Below are positions 26,307-37,752 of a stretch of 64,000 nucleotides of DNA, one piece after another. The stretch is from Lithodes maja (Eukaryota > Arthropoda > Malacostraca > Decapoda > Lithodidae), in assembly GCA_037953745.1 (NCBI GenBank), contig JBAKBP010007659.1, forward strand, positions 1-64,000. Direction: 5' to 3'. Both the position numbers and the translations under genes were made by a program. Each line of letters opens with the position of its first letter. The stretch's first letter is position 1. The notes under the pieces are model-generated. The model had not been told where the DNA came from. It searched no databases and worked only from the letters and a program-made list of their open reading frames with translations.

Positions 26307-26309
<3 letters not shown>
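25946..26309. mobile_element. Foldback MITE, Tc1/mariner-like, inserted in TA repeats
   Basis: The ends are CAGTGGTC on the left and GACCGCTA on the right, an imperfect terminal inverted repeat. Further in, CCATGTATTCAATACATGG pairs with CATGTATAAAATACATGG, and TTGGTATAAAAACTATAA pairs with TTATAGTTTTTATACCAA. So most of its 364 bp folds back on itself. TA repeats on both sides fit TA-target insertion. No coding capacity. A hAT origin (CAGTGG ends) is possible but no 8-bp duplication is visible. Confidence 0.7.

Positions 26310-26344
<35 letters not shown>
26310..26344. repeat. (TA)n tract, right flank of the foldback MITE
   Basis: TA repeats continuing the tract found on the left flank. Confidence 0.85.
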
Positions 26345-26345
<1 letters not shown>

Positions 26346-26589
26346 TGATGAATACTACAATGGAATGGTCAGATAATTGGCAAATGCCGTTAATATAAGT
26401 GGCTTATACAGCAGTAAATATTGGCTACGCATACAACAAGTACAAGACTAAAAAAAGTGTTATCTAGGGGGGAAAAATCGTGATACATAACGATACGATT
26501 ATATTTTATCTACAGATCAATGCACAACAATAACGTCAGTAAAATACTCGTGTGTCATTGTCTTTACATAGATAAATAGTAGATATCTC

Positions 26590-26990
26590 TTATATAAAAG
26601 TGTAATGAGACCATAATTGAAGTATGCTCCCCATTTGTGATCACTATGGCTCGTAGAGAATAAATAAAAGTTGAATCAGTTCAGCAAAAAGCAACAAAGT
26701 TAATCTCCTCTCTAAAATAGAAACCATTAATTGAGTGTTTAAGATAGCCAGATCTGTGTTCTTATAAGAATAAGAAAATAAAAAGGCAACTGATAGCATG
26801 CTTTAAAATTGTATAATGTATTAGCGGCATAGCAGTGAGCTAAAGAGAGTATTGCATGAGGAAAGTAATTCAAACTAATAGGCAGGAAATTGAATCTCGA
26901 CACAGACTAAAAAGGATTTCACTCGCAGCATAATGATAAATGGTGCCATTTCCCAAGTCAAATTAATATTAACTAAATTAATTCATTCAA
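26590..26990 (+). pseudogene. Strongly decayed LINE RT C-terminal remnant
   Basis: Plus-strand translation across several stops gives traces such as LKYAPHL, then DLCSYKNKKIKRQLIACFKIV. This resembles the region after RT in CR1-like LINEs (R-P-LEY..., then L..RR.RGDLI..FKI). The match is weak and needs a profile search. The LINE-TC copies at 61-63 kb show the intact version of this pattern. Confidence 0.4.
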
Positions 26991-28091
26991 TAAATTAATC
27001 CAAATTTACCTGAACAGATATTGGTATGGTGTAAATAATAATGCTGATAATAAAATGTGGTTGCAGTGAATGTCCTATCAGTTTAGGAGAATACAAAAAG
27101 CTAAGAGGTCCTTGCATGCAATATATTTTCTAATTCATAATTAGTGAACAATCTTTCAAGATCCCGTCAGCGTCTTAGGCCGTTTTAAATTCAGTGGAGT
27201 GGCACCAGTTCTTGCTCGCTTGGCTGGCCTAGTGTAACTAAGATGATAAAAAACACACACAATCGTCATCTGCTTGTGCGTGTTAGTTTGCCTTCCATTC
27301 TTATATATACCATCTAAGAGATTATATTGCTGTTAATACTGACAGACAGATATAAACATGATACGTAGGTGCACAAGTAGTCAGAACAATAGATGGGACG
27401 CAAGGTTGATAGATATATAGAAGGATAGTTAATTGTGCAGGGTAATAATGTATAATATAGCAACATGACCTAGTAAGAATAAGACACAAGCATGTACAAT
27501 CATGGCCACTAACAATTACACCCCCATTTGTATTAGTATTGAACCCAAACACCTACCTATTGCCTAAACAATATCACTGTTTTCCTGATGATACAGAACT
27601 CGGCTTTAAAGGCTCTAAGATTCAAACAGGTATAACTTTATTGGTGTTTACGACAGAACTGATGTATGTACCGGTTTACATATAAAGATTGTTAAGCAGA
27701 AATTGGTTGGTAGGTAACCGGATCAATACATTTTTGTACCGATAAATAGTTTAATATTGTCGTTATTAGATTAAACAGATGATCGTATATTGGTAGATAC
27801 GCATGTGGGAGACATATTTAAGACATAGAGATAGATTGATATTTGTTATAAGAACAAGTGTTGAATATATGACTACATTTTGCTGCCCCCCCCCCCCCCC
27901 CAACCAAAAACAATAATAATAATAAAAATAAAAATATAATCAAATACAAACTAATGGAAGAGAGTGCCAAGTTTCCGACCTTCATTCAATTGAGAGTGAG
28001 GACGAACACGTGTTGACCTTGAAGATGTCTTGAATGAAACTAAATGATTGACACTCCATTACTGCCATTTCCATGTGCGAATAATATATAT

Positions 28092-28093
<2 letters not shown>
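26991..28093. other. No gene seen
   Basis: AT-rich with poly(C) near 27887-27900. Nothing recognised. Confidence 0.5.

Positions 28094-28175
<82 letters not shown>
28094..28175. repeat. (GA)n microsatellite followed by poly(G)
   Basis: About 40 GA units. Frames across it are artefacts. Confidence 0.95.
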
Positions 28176-28178
<3 letters not shown>

Positions 28179-28274
28179 GGGGGGGGGGAGAGGGGGGCAA
28201 GTGAAAAATGGGAGGCGGAGATAACCTGAAATTTGGGGCGCTCGAGCAAACAGTGTGATGCACTAGAATGATAC

Positions 28275-28420
28275 ATGATTTGTTTTCCTATGTGCATGAA
28301 GGAGACAAAAGGCAACGCTGACTGTATCAAATGAAACCCTCAAGGTTGAACAGTGACAGAAAACCAAAATCAAGGTACATTAGAGACAATTAAGGTGTGT
28401 TGGAAATAAGTGTGATGTGC
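28275..28420 (-). repeat. LINE 3' tail remnant with hairpin
   Basis: CCTATGTGCATGAAGGAGACA, AAAGGCAACGC and later AACAGTGACAGA and CCAAAATCAAGG line up with the reverse complement of the LINE 3' end (compare 58408-58510). It is decayed and lacks coding sequence. Confidence 0.55.
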
Positions 28421-31400
28421 TTGTTAAGTGTAATGAAATGAATAGGAGGAGGAAGTGTGTGCGAGAGTAAGCTGGATTACTCTCTGTGTAGGTGAGGGAC
28501 AAATAGAAACAGTGGGGGAAGCCAGTCATAAGAAACAAGAGTTCCAGCAACTCCTTATCATATGCCTATGTGGCCTCCCCTGGGTACTGCCCTGTTCGAT
28601 TGGTGCCTACAGTCTCCCCACCATAAACACATACACACACAATTATCACCAGAGGATTTTTCGCGGTTCTACAATGTACATACTACCGGTTTTGTACTTA
28701 CTTATAAGTATGTTGAATATATTACTGTATAATGTATAAAACCTTCACTGATTGTTGTGCACACGTTGGTATTACTTTTGATATCATTAAACAGAGTATA
28801 TTAGATGGGTGCTGACAATATCACGATGTGATCTTATTGTAGAGGTTGGATTATTATAAGGTTAATTCAAAATATCTGCCAGACCAGAAATAAATACAAA
28901 ATAAAGAAGTTCAGTTTTGTTCGCATTGGAGACTTGAGGATGGCTGTTTTGGGGCAGCATGATGTTCAGGGAGTTAGAAAGAATATATAAAACAGAAAGA
29001 TAATACCGCAGTAAGGATGTTACACTGAGGAGGGTTCTCCCGGCTCAAGATGATCCAAAACTGTCGTGCCTTTACAATAATTAATTTTGTTTCCAATATG
29101 TGGGTCCATTTATCCAATATTGTGGCAATGTGAATTTATCACTCATATATATATATATATAAAACACAATCGAATAAATCAAACAAAATAATCAAAACTC
29201 AAATTCTTCGTAAAGTTCAATAGCGGCAGAACGACGAGCAATACATAAATTTAGTTGGTGAAAGCTAAACCGAAAGTTAACAAATGAATCCTGTCATTAG
29301 TGGTGGCTGAATTGGCTGCTGGAGTATTGGCTGACAACTGAGATACAAATATATTATTCAACAGAACAGAACAGTACAGTATTAACGCTGACATAAATAC
29401 GCTTTTTATCATTAAAGGCAGATACAAATGAAGGTGAGTAAACGAAGCATAATCACGTCATTTGCATACCACTATAGTACTAGTAGTTAGTATAGTAATA
29501 TTGTATACATAGCAGTAATACTTCTAGTAGTAGTTCTGCTATTATTAGTAGTCGTCGTATATAGTAGTAACAAACTACAAACTACGACATTAATAATACA
29601 GGGTAGTTTGAATAGAAGAAGATAAAAAAGTATTGAAGAAAAATTGCTTCATTATGAGGAGGAGAAACAAATTACCCGTACAGATTATTTATGTGAAGAA
29701 ATAAATGGAGAACAAACATTAATTATCCTAATTATAGAGTAGACTACTGTTTGGCGACATATTGAAACTTCGGTTGAGGTCAAAAACACACACAAATAGA
29801 GTATTAATATCGCCAAACGTAAACCACTTAAAAACAAATATATATATTTCAGGTACATTACCCATCAATAACATTTTCACGAATTACAGTCCAAATAATT
29901 ACAATAAATATACAGCACCATCATTTACGTTATAATACACAAATCCATGCAGAAACTCGCAATAAAACGAGCCGAAATATTAAAAAGTAATACAAACTAA
30001 TACAGATATGCGAGGGAGTGGGGATGGCAGGAGCCAATTTCATTCCAGCCAATAAGAAAGTTTGTGAATATGTTTTAATTAAGAGCAGGAATAATAAATG
30101 CTCTGGTTGAAATGTATCAGTCTAAGAGTTGTGAGGTATACACTCTCCAGTACATATGTTGATTAACTTATTTGAAGTAAATGCAAATATTTGCATTTAT
30201 TTAATTTCAAAATTTTATTTTATTAAGCGTAGTTTCCACATAGCGATTTTGATCAGTTTGTTTGCATTTATCTTGTGTCGTCCTAGTTTTAGTTTGTTTA
30301 TTTTGCAAGTTTTACATTATAAATACAAGACTTTAATTGGGTAATTCTACCTGAGACAGTTTTACTAGGTTTTGCTTACAGAGTCAGTGTATATTTCACA
30401 GGGTTATCATCTTTACGCTATTAAGTAGAGAATCTATCACTCTGGGTTGATCATCTCTGCACTGGGGGGGGGGGGGGGGGGTAGTAAATTCATGGAGGTA
30501 CCCCGATCCTTGATAAGTGAGGCTGAGATGGCCCCGCTACCTCAGTTGTCTGTAAGGCAACGGAGGATTATTGGTAAGGATCCAGTCAAGGCCCTTGTCT
30601 TCTTCTTTTTCGTAGGTCAGGGTAGTTATGATGTCCAGATGTGGTGAAGCATGGTATTACACAACTACCAGTGTCAATGATGTTGTTATACTAAATGTCC
30701 CAGTCACAGTAAAAAGACAATAACCAGTCGCGGACAAACTTGTTACATTTCAAGTACCAGCCATAGACGAAAACTACAACCAATTGTAAACAATGGTTTT
30801 ACATTACAAATCGCTGTTGCAAATGAAAGACGACAGATAATTGTAATCAAAGTCGTCCTTGTACCACCAGTTGCAAACGAAGGGTTGAGGTCACTTTGGT
30901 CAGTTGCAAATGAAGCCTACAAAGACAGCCCCACCTCCAGCCTTACCTGGAAGGCTACATGATTGCTTGCTGTTGAGATCCAGTGATGAAGCTATCTTAA
31001 CTACGGGAAGAGTAACTTTGGGAAAGAATGGTATGAAGTAGCAAGGTACTCTTAATTCCCAATGAGCTGTTAGGGCAGATGTGATTCAAAGCAAGAAAGG
31101 CAGACGAGCTGTCTTCATGGTGTCCCATCTTCACTGAAACCTCTTATGGGGAACTCAGGCACTGGTATAACACTGCCATTTTCTTTGGGAAGCCACAACC
31201 TCTCGGCTCAGTGATGGCAGTAATGTGTTGGGCGATACACTCTCCGTCATCACTGTTGGTGTCAATGGTCTCTCCAGGATGCATGAAGGTGAAGAGTTTG
31301 GTAGAACGCTGCTTGTAAATTCAGGTTCCAGAGAATATTGCCAGTTGTAGTCTCATCATTGTTGGTTGTATGCTCAGCATAGATGCCAGTTATAAACTTG

Positions 31401-31676
31401 TTTAGTTGCATAGTGGTTGTGAATCCAGAGACGGAGGTTGTCGGTTGCATACTCTACAGTACTTGTGGCTGATGTTCATTCTGGGTAATAATAACTATAT
31501 GGTTGGAGTTCCTGGGAGGCAAGCTGCGGGTAAGAAGGGCACCAGCACCTATGAGTGAGGCAGGCATATACGTCCTTGTAGCACACAGGTGCTGGTAGAG
31601 TCCTTCGGATTATCCATTATCTCTGTTTCCTCAAGTCAGAGCTGTAATGATGAAGGAAGGCTTCCTCGAGTCATTA
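28421..31676. other. No gene seen
   Basis: Mostly AT-rich. Poly(G) lies at 30464-30480. Between 30660 and 30960 the phrase AGTTGCAAA(T/C)GAA recurs loosely several times. A Thr-rich 62-codon minus-strand frame at 31262-31450 is not recognised. Confidence 0.5.
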
Positions 31677-31677
31677 T

Positions 31678-31930
31678 TTTGTTGCATTTTATACGTAGTA
31701 CAACTACTACATAATATACTATGTAAAGTACAGTGCATACTCTTTCTCCCACTTCCTCTCTTCCTGTTTCTCTCTCACACGCACACTTGATTCATGAGTT
31801 AGTTGTATTTCATACGCAGTGTGACTACTACACTAATTAATATGCTATGGAAAGTACAGTACACTCTCTCTCTATTTATCTATCTACCTATCTCGTTCTT
31901 TCTCTCACACACACACCCTCACGCACACAT
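31678..31930 (+). repeat. Tandem duplication of about 120 bp
   Basis: GTTGCATTTTATACGTAGTAC...AAAGTACAGTGCATACTC (31678-31740) is repeated as GTTGTATTTCATACGCAGTG...AAAGTACAGTACACTC (31803-31865). Each copy is followed by CT/CA-rich sequence. Confidence 0.7.
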
Positions 31931-32573
31931 GCACACACTTACATACATACACATTTACATAAATCCCTCCTACCTGCAACTACTCCAGCCTCGGAATATC
32001 TATGTAAATTTGGTGATATATTGAATGAATAAATTAAATAAACTTGTTCATTGGAAAGAGACTGGCCAGAGGAGGATGAGATATATCTCACCAAAATTAC
32101 CTCCTCCACTAGCGAGCTCCATATTTACTTCTGCTTTCGTTATTTAATTTGTCTTGATATGATACATTATATTACTTTTCCAGCCGTACTGTCCAGAGGA
32201 GAGGAGGACGTCATAATTATGGCGAGATTCATTTGGCTTCCCTTAATGAATCTTATTTATTACTTAAATTTACTTTTCTTGGGTGGGGGCTGGTCCTGTC
32301 CAGAATGAGGTTTTGTCATCCCCAACCCAACTTTAGCCAATTAGGTCTGTCTCTTTTCTTGTACTACTTTTCCTACTTCGGGGGCGGGTTGCTAGGAATC
32401 CTCATCCCCTTGTAAAATTCACCTACTAGACGAGACAGAGAAACAGGTGAGAGAACGCAAAAGTGGTCCCGGACCCTATGAATTGGAACTTTAAATGTTG
32501 TTTCTGTTTGGGCCGTCTCGAGTCGGCCACCCCCAGCTATGGGGTATTGTGCCTGAATATACAGTATACATAC
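31931..32573. other. No gene seen
   Basis: Unrecognised sequence up to the target duplication of Gypsy-B. Confidence 0.45.
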
Positions 32574-32577
32574 ATAT

Positions 32578-33477
32578 TGTTACGACTGGGGTTCAAATAT
32601 ATCAGGGCTCTTATTCATTGGACTAGTAATGGCATAAATGTTACAACGGAAAGCGCTAGCTCCAACCTCTGATGTATTGTAGGAAACAATACCTTATAAT
32701 ATCAGACTCCTAGTCTAGCATTATCTAATCCAGCAGAACACTAATAACTAAAGGAAGCAGTACTAAACAATATAAATGCCAACCAATGCTTCGTGATCCA
32801 CTTATCTTAACAACTAACATACATAGGTTATATCAGACCTTAATGCACAATACAACTGGCCAGCATGAAGCTGATTTTGCAGAGTTAACCAGAGGGGATA
32901 TAATGTTAATAAAAAGGTGGTGAAAGATATGGAAAATGAGAGAGATAGGCAGAGGAAAAGATTATCAGGTGCGAAGCGGGGACAGATAGCAAGGGAAAAA
33001 AGATGGGTGCGTTCTAGAAACCAGATCTGAGGGAGAGAGTGGCGAGGAACTGTATATATACTCGCACTAGCTCGAGCCGCGTGGGAAAAAAGCGGTTACA
33101 AGTCATCTAACCACTAGCAAGAGCTTGCAGCATGGTAAGGGCCTCTCTCCACCAACCCCCGCTAGGCAGCCAGCCGTGACGTCATCGAGCGGGACAAAAA
33201 ACACTGCGCACCCCCTCTCACTCTGTTCTACTCTCTCTCTCTCTCCCAGATCCCATCATTACTAGTTAATGCTAAAACATATACTTTACAATTAAATATA
33301 TAAAGCCTTGACATGGGTGAAAACAAAGAGCCTTTCTGGACTGCCCATGACACAAGCTTTCATATGAAATAAAGCACACTCTAATACATAAACTGTAGCC
33401 CCATCCACTGCCCTGGCGATCCTAGCGAGTCACTGTAGGACAAGCCATGCGGTTCTAACGGAGTGGTTAACGTCACA
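32578..33477 (-). repeat. 3' LTR of Gypsy-B (internally deleted, 900 bp)
   Basis: It matches the other LTR at both ends, but sequence equivalent to about 37853-38752 (roughly 904 bp) is missing. The join lies after CTCTGATGTAT. Because both LTRs are copied from one template, the loss probably happened after insertion. The CRE-like TGACGTCA is at 33177-33184. Confidence 0.92.
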
Positions 33478-33500
33478 CCCCCCAAGATTTTTCTCAGAGG
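33478..33500 (-). other. Polypurine tract of Gypsy-B
   Basis: On the minus strand AAAAATCTTGGGGGG ends directly at the 3' LTR. Gypsy-A has AAAATCTTGGGGGAGG at the same place, so the plus-strand primer is conserved between the two. Confidence 0.8.
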
Positions 33501-33847
33501 CCCCAAGGCTCACAAAAAATCTGATGGTTATAACCCATGCTGTATCTCCACTTCCCATCACCCAGCGGCAGTAAAATATCTGGCACAGTTCTTCAACAAA
33601 ACATTTTTCAAAATTATAACCCTCCCAACACAATAGGTTAAATTATATGTAGTTATGCTCCTCAAGAGCGAGCTTCTCTAGCCTAGCATTCTGAGAGGAG
33701 TGCAACTCAGAATTATTGCTATAACATACTGAAAAAATTCAACTATCAAAGAAAGTTTTTTTTATTCGATTTTTATGTTTATAATTTGTTTATTTCGGCT
33801 GCACTATAGGGGCAAGCCTAGTTTTTCTTCTATACCAAACGCTCAAC

Positions 33848-33931
33848 TCCTGCTTTACGACCCAATACGCTGGGCTACAACCGCGAGCCAACAAGCACCA
33901 AGCGCAAAATACCATTCAAACTAAAGCAGGA
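33848..33931 (-). promoter_or_regulatory. Conserved foldable segment after pol (Gypsy-B)
   Basis: An 84-nt segment closed by TCCTGCTTT and AAAGCAGGA (9-bp perfect stem). Inside are the hairpins GGCT(...)AGCC and CCCA-GCGTAT-TGGG. Most of the segment is identical to 54604-54687 in Gypsy-A, although the coding regions around it have diverged strongly. A cis-acting RNA role (export, packaging or priming) is inference. Confidence 0.65.
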
Positions 33932-33949
33932 GGCTACCCGTGTGTCAAT

Positions 33950-34245
33950 CTATCCAGGATCATCTACCCTCGAAAGACAATCTGCAATCACGTTGTCACA
34001 ACCGGCAATATGGCATATGTCCAGGTTATATTCCTGTAACATTAGCGACCACCTGGTCAGCCTCATATTCCGATTGTGAAACTGGTTCAAAAACTTGAGA
34101 GGGTGATGATCTGTGTAAATTACAACGACTGGACCATAGGCTGGAACATAGACCTCGAAATGCCTCAGTGCAAGTACAATTGCCAGCAGCTCTTTCTCGA
34201 CAACAGAGTAGTTCTTTTGACTGAATTGAACTTCTTCGAGTAGAA
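33950..34245 (-). pseudogene. RNase H C-terminal half of Gypsy-B (frameshifted)
   Basis: Downstream of the large ORF, and out of frame with it, the minus strand codes FEVYVPAYGPV, YTDHHPLKFL, NRNMRLTRWSL and NLDICHIAGCDNVIADCLSR, then DDPG and a stop at 33950-33952. These are the last RNase H motifs of a Gypsy pol. The frame slips near 34235-34245, inside the segment that should read YSVVEKELLAI. The stop comes right after RNase H, so no integrase follows. Confidence 0.85.
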
Positions 34246-37200
34246 ACTAACAGGATGTTCCAGCCCATCATCGTCCTTTTCCACAAGGACGGCACCAGCC
34301 CCCACACCACTAGCCTCCGTTGCTAGTTGGAAAGGTAGGCTAAAGTCAGGGGCCCTGAGGATCGGGTGAGTGCACAACAGGTGTTTTACTTCTCTAAACA
34401 CCTTCTCACACTCAGGCGCCCAATTGAACTTCTTATCCTTCCAGTTATCCTCCACCTGAGCTTGACTGTCCCGTTCTCCTTCTCCACCTTGACTGCTAAA
34501 CGTCATCACAGGCACAGTGAGAGGCTCAGGGGGGTGCCTCCCATACTCCTTCATGGGATTAACATGACATAACTGATTGCGCTTCCGTCTGTCTGGAGTG
34601 GCTACCAAGTAATCCAGGTCCGATAGCTTCTCAACCACCCTATAAGGACCAGTGTACTTCGCGGATAAGGGGTGACCTACAAGGGGCAGTAGAATCAACA
34701 CCTCCTGACCCACGTGAAACTCCCTGAGTTCAACCTTGAGGTCGTACCTGTCCTTCATGAGGGCCTGAGAGCTAGTCAAATTACGGCCAGCCAACTCCAG
34801 ACTGCGCAACATCCGTTCTCGACTGTTGAGGACACACTTGAGCATAGAACAAGGTTTTTCTGCGCCCTCCCATACTTCGTCAACCATATGGAGAGGCCCT
34901 CTGACACGGTGTCCAAAGACGAGATCATTAGGGCTGAATCCCAAAATCTCCCCAGGTACCTCCCACACAGCAAACAAAACACATGGCAGGCCAAGATCCC
35001 AATCCCTCCCACTCTCAAAGCAACAACAACGAAGCACAGATTTCAAGGCTGAGTGCCATCGCTCTAACACACCCTGGCTCTCCGGATGATACGCAGATGA
35101 CACAACCCCAACAATCCCATGCTGCGGCATTGCTTGTACAAAGAGGCTAGAAGTGAAGTTGGGTCCCTGGACTGACTGAAGCCCCTGCGGGTAACCATAC
35201 CGGGAAAAATACACTAGCAAGCTTCGGACCACCGTCTTCGCCGACCCATCTCTCATAGGGTACGCGTCAGGGTACCTCATTGCTACATCTCTCGACTGTG
35301 CAACACTGTCCTCCTTCAACTCTTTCGTCTTTTTAAGCCCATCCTCTGCCTTTTCCACAACAGTTACTGGGTCTTCTTCAGACTCAATATTTGGTCCTAA
35401 TACTGAGTCCCCGAGAAGGGCCGTTGATACTAAACTCTCAACCGCATCAACTTCCAACCCCTTCTCGGTACCCTTCCTCCGCTGATCTAAAGATTGTTGA
35501 CCAGAATGTGACTCCCTGGATGCAGGATCTCCGGTGACAACACACGCCATAGGCTGCACCGGACACTTCTCAACCCACTCCTGCTCCTCCCTACTCACGT
35601 CGGCCAGCTTCTCGGCAACGACCAAGGGTGGAGCCTCAGAAGTAGGTCCCGCAAAGTCGTTGCCGAGAAGGAGGTCGACGCCCCCAACAGGTAACTTCTC
35701 CACAATTCCCACATCCAGGTCACGAGTCACACCATCAACTTCCACCTTCATTCTTACAAGCGGGTATGACCTTGTTGCATTAACTCCCTGAACCACAACC
35801 ACCCGCGCCGCATATACAGGTTTACCAGTGAAATTTCTCAACAGTGTTTGCGATGCCCCAGTGTCACGCAAAATTCTCACCTCATGTCTTCTACCCCCCC
35901 ACTCCACACAACCGAGTCCCCTGTGGTCACTAAAGGCATCACGGAGAGGGAATAAGCCTTCCGGATCCTTCTGCACTGGCAGTGTATTTACCTCGGAAGA
36001 AATGCCTCTAACAAACTCCGATGTCCTCTTGAACACTCCAATGCCGTGAGCAAAAGACACGGCTGCCGGAGGAGGTCGACTAGGGCACTCATTTGCCTTA
36101 TGACCCTCCTGGTGGCAACTAAAACACATAAATTTCGGTTTCGGCTTATACTGTGATGTAAAAGGCCCCTGACTTTTCACATACGGTGTGGTGTAAGGTT
36201 TGGATTCAGTTTTAGTTTCATGGCTCTTCTGTTTAAATGTGTCATTGTTCCGGGGAGGGGGAGGATAACGGTCCTTAGCACTTGCATCGTACTTCTGTGA
36301 GGACCCGCAACCCCGAATCAACGACAGCCGTCGATCAGCCATTTCTGCTGCTTCGACTAGAGTTCTTGGGTTTTTCTCCTTCAAGTTCAAAGTTAGATCA
36401 CCGCCCGTACTCTTAAAGAACTGCTCCAACATCATTAACTGCTTAATTTCATCAAATGTTGTGACCTTCTCAGATCGGAGCCAGTTCCCCATAGCATCGG
36501 ACAAGTCCCGGGCGTGTTCCAAAAAGGTGCTATCTCTTCCCTTAGTTACACCCCGGAACTTCAAACGGTACGTTTCTGGTTGCAATTCGTAAGCCCTCAG
36601 GACAGCCTCCTTGAGATCCTCATACACAATACATAACTCCAAAGGTAACGCATCGTAGGCTTTACGACCCTTGCCTATTAATCTAGAGGATACAAGTGCT
36701 GCCCATTTATTCTCTGGCCACTGGTGTTCCTGGCACTTCTTCTCAAAGCGTGTGAAAAATTCTGTTACACCACTCTCATCAAACACCGGAACCAGTTTCA
36801 ATAAGTGCGAGAGAGACTGCTCATGAACACGGTTACCAGCCCCAAGTCGCTGTCCCGTTGTCTCTACTCGCGACTTCTCTACGTCCATGTCGGCACAGTA
36901 CCTAGTCGACTCTAAATCAGCTTGGATTTTTGCTAGCTTGGCTCTTTCTTCTATCTTGGCTAATTCTAATTGCTGCTGAAGCTCACCTGCCCTGCTAGCC
37001 TTTCTCTCTTCGATCTTAGCTGATTCTATTTGCTGCTGATGCTGAAGCTTAGCTAATTCGAGCTTAAACAATAATTCTGGAGATAACCCTTGAGGAGGTG
37101 AAGGTGCTACAATGTTTGAAATTACCGGTGGTCCCCCCAGGGGCAACCCACCCAGCCAGTCACCACCCAACTGCGGAAGCGTACCCGGGGTCGGCAAACT

Positions 37201-37533
37201 ACTGGGATGGCTGGGAGTCGAGTGTAGGGGAAGCATGGCCGAAGGACTCTGAGCACTCAACCCATCTCGCTCACCAGTCACCCTGCCCAGTACACACGTT
37301 ATCAAGTTATCCCTGGTCATGCTGCTAGTAACCGCATGACCGATAGCTGTGGCCAGGCATTGAAGACCGTACCGATTCACACCCTCCAACCGCTCGGCAG
37401 TAACAGGCCATTGCAAAAATATCCTAGCATCCTCCTCACAGTTCACCTGATTAACCATATCATCATACTGCTGTTCCTCAGTTTCGACATTACGTACTGT
37501 GTCTCCATTCTCCTCTGATCCGGTATAAGACAT
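34165..37533 (-). CDS. Gypsy-B Gag-protease fused to integrase and RNase H fragments
   Basis: A 1,122-residue frame from the ATG at 37531-37533 (an earlier GTG at 37542 is less likely). Residues 1-240: acidic N-terminus, Pro-rich stretch and a charged Glu/Lys helix. About 245-420: Gag capsid with WPENKWAALVSSRL and a SCAN-like part (YRLKFRGVTK, LMMLEQFF, EAAEMADRRL). About 468-482: zinc knuckle CFSCHQEGHKANECP. About 553-630: aspartic protease (LRDTGASQTLL, VDLLLGNDF). About 749-1000: integrase from YPDAYPMRDG on, lacking the zinc domain and first Asp, with QSVQGPNF where Gypsy has QSDQG (D to V), then HPESQGVLERWH and C-terminal LCHVNPMKEY. About 1034-1122: RNase H start (FNWAPECEKVF, TEASGVGAGAVL with Glu for the usual Asp), ending by frameshift. 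Gag and protease look intact; pol parts cannot work. Confidence 0.9.
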   Translation of the reverse strand: MSYTGSEENGDTVRNVETEEQQYDDMVNQVNCEEDARIFLQWPVTAERLEGVNRYGLQCLATAIGHAVTSSMTRDNLITCVLGRVTGERDGLSAQSPSAMLPLHSTPSHPSSLPTPGTLPQLGGDWLGGLPLGGPPVISNIVAPSPPQGLSPELLFKLELAKLQHQQQIESAKIEERKASRAGELQQQLELAKIEERAKLAKIQADLESTRYCADMDVEKSRVETTGQRLGAGNRVHEQSLSHLLKLVPVFDESGVTEFFTRFEKKCQEHQWPENKWAALVSSRLIGKGRKAYDALPLELCIVYEDLKEAVLRAYELQPETYRLKFRGVTKGRDSTFLEHARDLSDAMGNWLRSEKVTTFDEIKQLMMLEQFFKSTGGDLTLNLKEKNPRTLVEAAEMADRRLSLIRGCGSSQKYDASAKDRYPPPPRNNDTFKQKSHETKTESKPYTTPYVKSQGPFTSQYKPKPKFMCFSCHQEGHKANECPSRPPPAAVSFAHGIGVFKRTSEFVRGISSEVNTLPVQKDPEGLFPLRDAFSDHRGLGCVEWGGRRHEVRILRDTGASQTLLRNFTGKPVYAARVVVVQGVNATRSYPLVRMKVEVDGVTRDLDVGIVEKLPVGGVDLLLGNDFAGPTSEAPPLVVAEKLADVSREEQEWVEKCPVQPMACVVTGDPASRESHSGQQSLDQRRKGTEKGLEVDAVESLVSTALLGDSVLGPNIESEEDPVTVVEKAEDGLKKTKELKEDSVAQSRDVAMRYPDAYPMRDGSAKTVVRSLLVYFSRYGYPQGLQSVQGPNFTSSLFVQAMPQHGIVGVVSSAYHPESQGVLERWHSALKSVLRCCCFESGRDWDLGLPCVLFAVWEVPGEILGFSPNDLVFGHRVRGPLHMVDEVWEGAEKPCSMLKCVLNSRERMLRSLELAGRNLTSSQALMKDRYDLKVELREFHVGQEVLILLPLVGHPLSAKYTGPYRVVEKLSDLDYLVATPDRRKRNQLCHVNPMKEYGRHPPEPLTVPVMTFSSQGGEGERDSQAQVEDNWKDKKFNWAPECEKVFREVKHLLCTHPILRAPDFSLPFQLATEASGVGAGAVLVEKDDDGLEHPVSFYSKKFNSVKRTTLLSRKSCWQLYLH

Positions 37534-37731
37534 GATGCTCACAAAAATTTCTCACCACAATATTCAGAAAAGAAGCACCCCAAACTCTTATACCTCAATA
37601 TACACACAAAAATTCTCGGAAATACTCAAAGGGCTATACTATGTTGCAAAAAAATATATATTCTTGCTGATCCCCGCAAAATATTCTCCAAAACAACAAA
37701 TGTTCCCTGCTAATAAATGTAGGTTCACCAA

Positions 37732-37750
37732 ATCCTAGGTAAGGTCGCCA
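37732..37750 (-). other. Primer binding site of Gypsy-B
   Basis: On the minus strand TGGCGACCTTACC starts two bases after the 5' LTR end. TGG complements a tRNA 3' CCA. Gypsy-A has TGGCGACCTTGC at the same spot. The tRNA species was not determined. Confidence 0.75.
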
Positions 37751-37752
37751 TT

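Noticed and set aside
31262..31450. Thr-rich minus-strand frame as a possible exon
   Set aside because: Only 62 codons, no motif, no convincing splice context; not supported.
34165..37533. Host gene with a SCAN-like domain and protease
   Set aside because: LTRs, primer site, purine tract and target duplications frame it; it is a retrotransposon ORF without introns.
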